This document shows positions 59,040 to 62,303 of a stretch of 62,303 nucleotides of DNA, in pieces (position 1 is the stretch's first letter; each line of letters begins with the position of its first letter). The position numbers and the translations under genes were made by a program. The notes beneath the pieces were generated by a model, which saw only the letters and a list, made by a program, of their open reading frames with translations, did not search any database and was not told where the DNA came from. The stretch is from Arcanobacterium urinimassiliense. Its GTDB lineage: Bacteria > Actinomycetota > Actinomycetes > Actinomycetales > Actinomycetaceae. The DNA lies in NCBI RefSeq assembly GCF_900119495.1, contig NZ_LT632435.1, positions 1,616,996 to 1,679,298 on the forward strand, given 5' to 3'.

Positions 59040-61829
59040 GTGATCCGACAAGCGCAGGCGCATCGCAAAGCGACGGCCAAGGCTTTCGCTGAAAGATGGA
59101 AGGGCCGTGGCTACGAGAAGGGCGATACGGCATCTTTTTGGCTTGAGCTACTTCGCGATGTCGTGGGAATGGAAGACGTCACCACAAACGTCCGTTTTGA
59201 AAACTCCACTACCGCTCGCGGTTTTATTGACGTGACGATTCGCGATGCGAAGACCATTATTGAACAGAAATCTCTTGGCGTAGATCTTGATAAGCCCGAG
59301 AAGCGTCAGGACACGCTGGTAACGCCTTTTGAACAGGCAAAGCGTTACGCTGATTCACTACGCAACTCGGAACGTCCGGACACGATCATTGTTTGCGACT
59401 TCAACGAGTTCCGCATTCATGACCTCGACACTGATGATCCAGCGCAAACATACGTGTCTTTCACCCTAGACGAGTTGCCCGAGCAGCTTCACCTTTTAGA
59501 TTTTCTCGTTGATCCACAGATGCATAGACGTCGCCGTGAAGAGAAGGTCTCGCTGGATGCTGGTGCGCGTATCGGCAAGCTGTATGACATGGTGCGCGAA
59601 CAGTATATTGACCCGGATTCGCCGCAGTCTCAGCATTCGTTGAACATTTTGTGTGTGCGGCTGGTGTTTTTATTGTTTGCCGAGGACGCCGGATTGTTCC
59701 GCAAGGACTCGTTCTATCGGTATTTGAAGCCGATGCCTGCGGATCGCGCTCGGCTAGCTTTGAAGGAGTTGTTTGTTTATTTAAGGACGCCGGATGATGA
59801 GCGTGATCCGTATGCTTCGGAGTCGTTGAAGGCTTTTCCCTATGTTAATGGCGGTCTATTTGAGGCTGACGTGGAGGTGCCGGGACTTACGCAGGAGATT
59901 GTAGATTTCTTGCTTGAAGAGGTGTCGGATAATACGGATTGGTCGCAGATTTCTCCCACGGTTTTTGGTGGCGTGTTCGAGTCTACTTTGAACCCGGAAA
60001 CTCGCCGCGCAGGGGGCATGCACTATACGTCGCCAGAGAATATTCATCGGGTGATTGAGCCGCTATTCCTAAATGATTTGAAGGCGGAGCTGGAACAGAT
60101 TTTGTCCGATCCTTCCTTGGGGGAGCGAGCCCGGCATAACCGGCTGGAGAAGTTCCATGACAAGATCGCGGAGCTCAGCTTCTTTGATCCGGCATGCGGT
60201 AGCGGAAACTTCCTTACGGAAACCTACATTCAGTTGCGCAAGCTTGAAAATAAGATTTTGTCGGAGTTGCAGCGTAACCAGGCGGTGCTGGCACTGGGCG
60301 ATGAGTATTCGCCGGTTAAGGTGTCTTTGCAGCAGTTCCACGGGATTGAGATTAATGATTTCGCGGTGAACGTGGCCACCACAGCGCTTTGGATTGCGGA
60401 ATTGCAGGCGAACGCGGAGGCGCAGTCGATAGTTTATTCAACGATCAAGGACCTGCCTCTCCAAGACTCGGCACATATTGTGCACGGCAATGCGTTAGAG
60501 CTGGACTGGGCGGAGGTAATCGACCCGTCGCAGTGCGACTACATTATCGGCAATCCCCCATTTTCGGGTTATTTCAGGCTATCGACAGAACAAAAAGCTG
60601 ACCGTTCGCGGATTATGGGTAAAGCGGGCGGTAGCTTGGACTATGTAGCGTGTTGGTTCAAACTTGCAGCCGAGTTCATGAAGGGGCATAGCACTGAGGC
60701 GGCCCTGGTTGCCACGAATTCGATCACGCAAGGCCAACAGGTTGAACCTCTTTGGAAACCGCTATTTGACGACGGGCTTGTCATCAACTTTGCACATCGC
60801 TCTTTTTCCTGGGCAAGCGAGTCGCAATCTGCAGCGCAGGTCCATGTGGTGATTGTTGGCTTTGGGTATGAAGACTGGGAGAAAAAGACTTTATTCACCT
60901 ATACGCCAGGTGGGCAGGTTGAGGTCGAGCACCCCAACAACATCAACGCTTATCTCGCTCCGGCCGCCAATGTTTTTGTGGTTCGGCGAAGCAATCCCTT
61001 AAGCGCTCCGTTACTAATGGTGGCTGGAGGTAAACCTACTGATGGCACGCATCTGCTAATGGACCGCAAGGAGAAAGACACTTTGGTCAAATCTGAACCG
61101 GAGGCAGCGAAGTGGATTCGCCGGTTTTCTATGGGCGAGGAGTTTATTAAGGGACGGGATCGGTATTGTCTTTGGCTAGTGGGCATGACGCCAAGTGAGT
61201 TAAAGGACATGCCGCTGGTTCGTGAGCGTGTAGAGCGGGTACGTGAAACACGTTTAAAATCTACAAAGGCTGCCACTCGCAAGAAGGCCGACACCCCGTG
61301 GTTATTTGATGAAATCAGATACGAAGGAGTGGGAGAATACATTGCCGTGCCGGCTGTGTCATCGGAGCGGCGCCCCTATATTCCTATGGGGTTTGTAAAT
61401 GATGGGATGATTCCGGGCAATAAGATTTATTTTGTTCCAACTGATTCTCGGTACGTTTTTGGAATCTTAATGTCGCGGGTACATAACGCTTGGATGCGCG
61501 CCGTTGGCGGTCGGCTTGAGATGCGATACAACTATGCCAATACCATCGTGTACAACACCTTAGTTTGGCCCGATGTTACGGACGCTGAACGTAATCAAAT
61601 CGAGGCTGCCGCACAGGCCGTGCTTGATGCGCGCGGCCAGTATCCAGGTGCAACTCTAGAAGAACTCTACGATCCAAATAATGACTGGCTCTATCCTGAA
61701 CTTACCCGCGCCCACCAGAATCTCGATGATGCGGTTGAGCGCGCTTATGGTTTTGCTCCCGGCACGGAAGAAAAAACCATAGTGGCACATTTGTTTGACC
61801 TGTACGCCAAGATGGTAAACGGGGATTAA
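59040..61829 (+). CDS. MmeI-like type IIL restriction-modification enzyme
   Basis: A 929-aa single-chain endonuclease/methyltransferase. The GTG at 59040 has AGGGAG 7 nt upstream; a TTG at 59025 lies on that site and is rejected. The N-terminal nuclease region has Asp64 and E-x-K at Glu75-Lys77 (IDVTIRDAKTIIEQK), as in MmeI. A helical spacer follows, then the gamma-type N6-adenine methylase with FDPACGSGNF (383-391) and NPPF at 505-508. The rest (about 620-929) should be the target-recognition region. MmeI-type enzymes cut about 20 bp from an asymmetric site and methylate one strand. All motifs are intact. No separate R, M or S gene is beside it, as expected. Confidence 0.87.
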   Translation: MIRQAQAHRKATAKAFAERWKGRGYEKGDTASFWLELLRDVVGMEDVTTNVRFENSTTARGFIDVTIRDAKTIIEQKSLGVDLDKPEKRQDTLVTPFEQAKRYADSLRNSERPDTIIVCDFNEFRIHDLDTDDPAQTYVSFTLDELPEQLHLLDFLVDPQMHRRRREEKVSLDAGARIGKLYDMVREQYIDPDSPQSQHSLNILCVRLVFLLFAEDAGLFRKDSFYRYLKPMPADRARLALKELFVYLRTPDDERDPYASESLKAFPYVNGGLFEADVEVPGLTQEIVDFLLEEVSDNTDWSQISPTVFGGVFESTLNPETRRAGGMHYTSPENIHRVIEPLFLNDLKAELEQILSDPSLGERARHNRLEKFHDKIAELSFFDPACGSGNFLTETYIQLRKLENKILSELQRNQAVLALGDEYSPVKVSLQQFHGIEINDFAVNVATTALWIAELQANAEAQSIVYSTIKDLPLQDSAHIVHGNALELDWAEVIDPSQCDYIIGNPPFSGYFRLSTEQKADRSRIMGKAGGSLDYVACWFKLAAEFMKGHSTEAALVATNSITQGQQVEPLWKPLFDDGLVINFAHRSFSWASESQSAAQVHVVIVGFGYEDWEKKTLFTYTPGGQVEVEHPNNINAYLAPAANVFVVRRSNPLSAPLLMVAGGKPTDGTHLLMDRKEKDTLVKSEPEAAKWIRRFSMGEEFIKGRDRYCLWLVGMTPSELKDMPLVRERVERVRETRLKSTKAATRKKADTPWLFDEIRYEGVGEYIAVPAVSSERRPYIPMGFVNDGMIPGNKIYFVPTDSRYVFGILMSRVHNAWMRAVGGRLEMRYNYANTIVYNTLVWPDVTDAERNQIEAAAQAVLDARGQYPGATLEELYDPNNDWLYPELTRAHQNLDDAVERAYGFAPGTEEKTIVAHLFDLYAKMVNGD

Positions 61830-62191
61830 TGCTCTCCGCATTGCTAGAGCATCAGTCCGAACAGCTTCAAATGTAAACCCTAGACAGAGTTCCTAAAGAT
61901 TTGACGACTGCCAATACTTTTTAACGCCCACCCCATACTCTTTGACGACGCCCCGCACAATTTGACGCACTCAGGCGCTCGAAGCAGGAGGCCACCTAAG
62001 GAAACCAAATTGACCCCAGTAGAGACTCCTGAACAGCAACTGTGTACCCTCTGAACACGTTGCCACTCCCCAGAAACCGCCTCTGGCAAGCCAAAACAAC
62101 CCCATAAAAAATAAAAAGACGCCCACTTTGTATCAAAATGAGCGTCCTAGTGGTGTAAATGGTCGGTTCAGTAAAAAAATGAGGATTTGCT
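61830..62191. other. Intergenic region before the IS256-type gene
   Basis: About 360 nt without a supported gene. It contains a minus-strand terminator-like hairpin and the probable left end of the insertion sequence (around 62149, GTGGTGTAAATGGTC). Several short TTTGACG(A/C) motifs recur near 61898-61965 (TTTGACGACTGCC, TTTGACGACGCCC, TTTGACGCACTC). Confidence 0.5.
62105..62146 (-). terminator. Minus-strand terminator at the IS edge
   Basis: GACGCCCACTTTG pairs with CAAAATGAGCGTC (two wobble pairs) around a 3-nt loop; on the minus strand TTTTTATTTTTTATG follows. It would stop transcripts coming out of the right side. Confidence 0.65.
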
Positions 62192-62303
62192 ATGACTATG
62201 ATGGATGTTCCTGCTGAGGAATCTGCTGCTGGCGCATTGCGCCGTGAGTTTATTGATGATGATTTACTTGATCGCTTGGTGGCGTGTTCTGGTGAGCGTG
62301 GCG
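62192..62303 (+). CDS. IS256-family transposase, 5' part cut by the window edge
   Basis: The first 37 codons of a gene that continues beyond the window. AGGA lies before the ATG. The segment GALRREFIDDDLLDRLV resembles the N-terminus of mutator-type (IS256) transposases, which begin with a similar acidic helix before the catalytic domain. The DDE residues would lie outside the window, so the call rests on a short stretch. Confidence 0.6.
   Translation, partial: MTMMDVPAEESAAGALRREFIDDDLLDRLVACSGERG

Noticed and set aside
61880-62089. Minus-strand frame after the restriction enzyme
   Set aside because: No ribosome site or protein-like features; the region has repeated motifs and a probable IS end.

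Overview
The window looks like a chromosome segment of a moderately low-GC actinobacterium, probably of the Actinomycetaceae (Varibaculum/Mobiluncus-like; genus is an inference). Pointers are a WhiB-family regulator, a GlxR-type CRP, an actinobacterial Tad pilus locus, a DUF5926 protein, a TAP-type secreted hydrolase, and leaderless-looking promoters. No rRNA and no CRISPR array were seen. Layout: (1) 0-6 kb holds two divergent LPXTG cell-wall proteins, a very large repeat adhesin and an unusual SGNH-esterase/vWA/PKD/thrombospondin-3 protein. (2) 6-11.5 kb has a BCCT osmolyte transporter and a LolD/FtsX-type ABC exporter. (3) 11.5-13.1 kb is a small AT-rich island on the 3' side of tRNA-Thr(CGU), with an AlpA-like helix-turn-helix protein and a tandem family of unknown small proteins, one copy decayed. 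(4) 13.4-32.8 kb is conserved core. It runs topA-tmk-holB-TAP hydrolase, the Tad (Flp pilus) locus, an acidic membrane protein, an EphE-like hydrolase without a recognisable nucleophile, nth, crp, a 54-aa conserved protein, whiB, a class A PBP and a metallophosphoesterase. From memory of the M. tuberculosis map this order parallels the region from holB/topA through ephE, nth, crp, whiB4 and ponA2. (5) 33-39.9 kb carries tRNA-Pro, etfBA, yccF, a CtpE-like P-type ATPase behind a SufR-like cysteine-containing regulator, and a MoaB/MogA protein. (6) 39.887-44.011 kb is a roughly 4.1-kb integrative element in the 3' end of tRNA-Ser(CGA). It is bounded by an imperfect 54-bp direct repeat and carries integrase, an unknown Zn-ribbon-like protein, an excisionase-like protein, a replication-initiator-like protein, a candidate structured RNA and one cargo gene beside the far att site. 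Paired TGTCGG motifs 11 bp apart lie near both ends. (7) 44-51.2 kb is core again: tadA, upp, DUF5926, a glycosyltransferase, an alkaline-phosphatase-like membrane protein, and the PFL/ACT pair. (8) 51.4-55.2 kb is a sucrose/fructan module, a sugar porter followed by one open frame that joins a LacI repressor to a GH32 beta-fructosidase. (9) 55.4-62.3 kb is accessory: a third LPXTG protein, a methyltransferase/cupin pair behind a palindrome-containing and probably leaderless promoter, an MmeI-like single-chain restriction-modification enzyme, and the start of an IS256-family transposase at the window edge. The best candidates for something undescribed are the mini integrative element with its putative RNA and cargo gene, the LacI-GH32 fusion, and the tandem small-protein family near tRNA-Thr.
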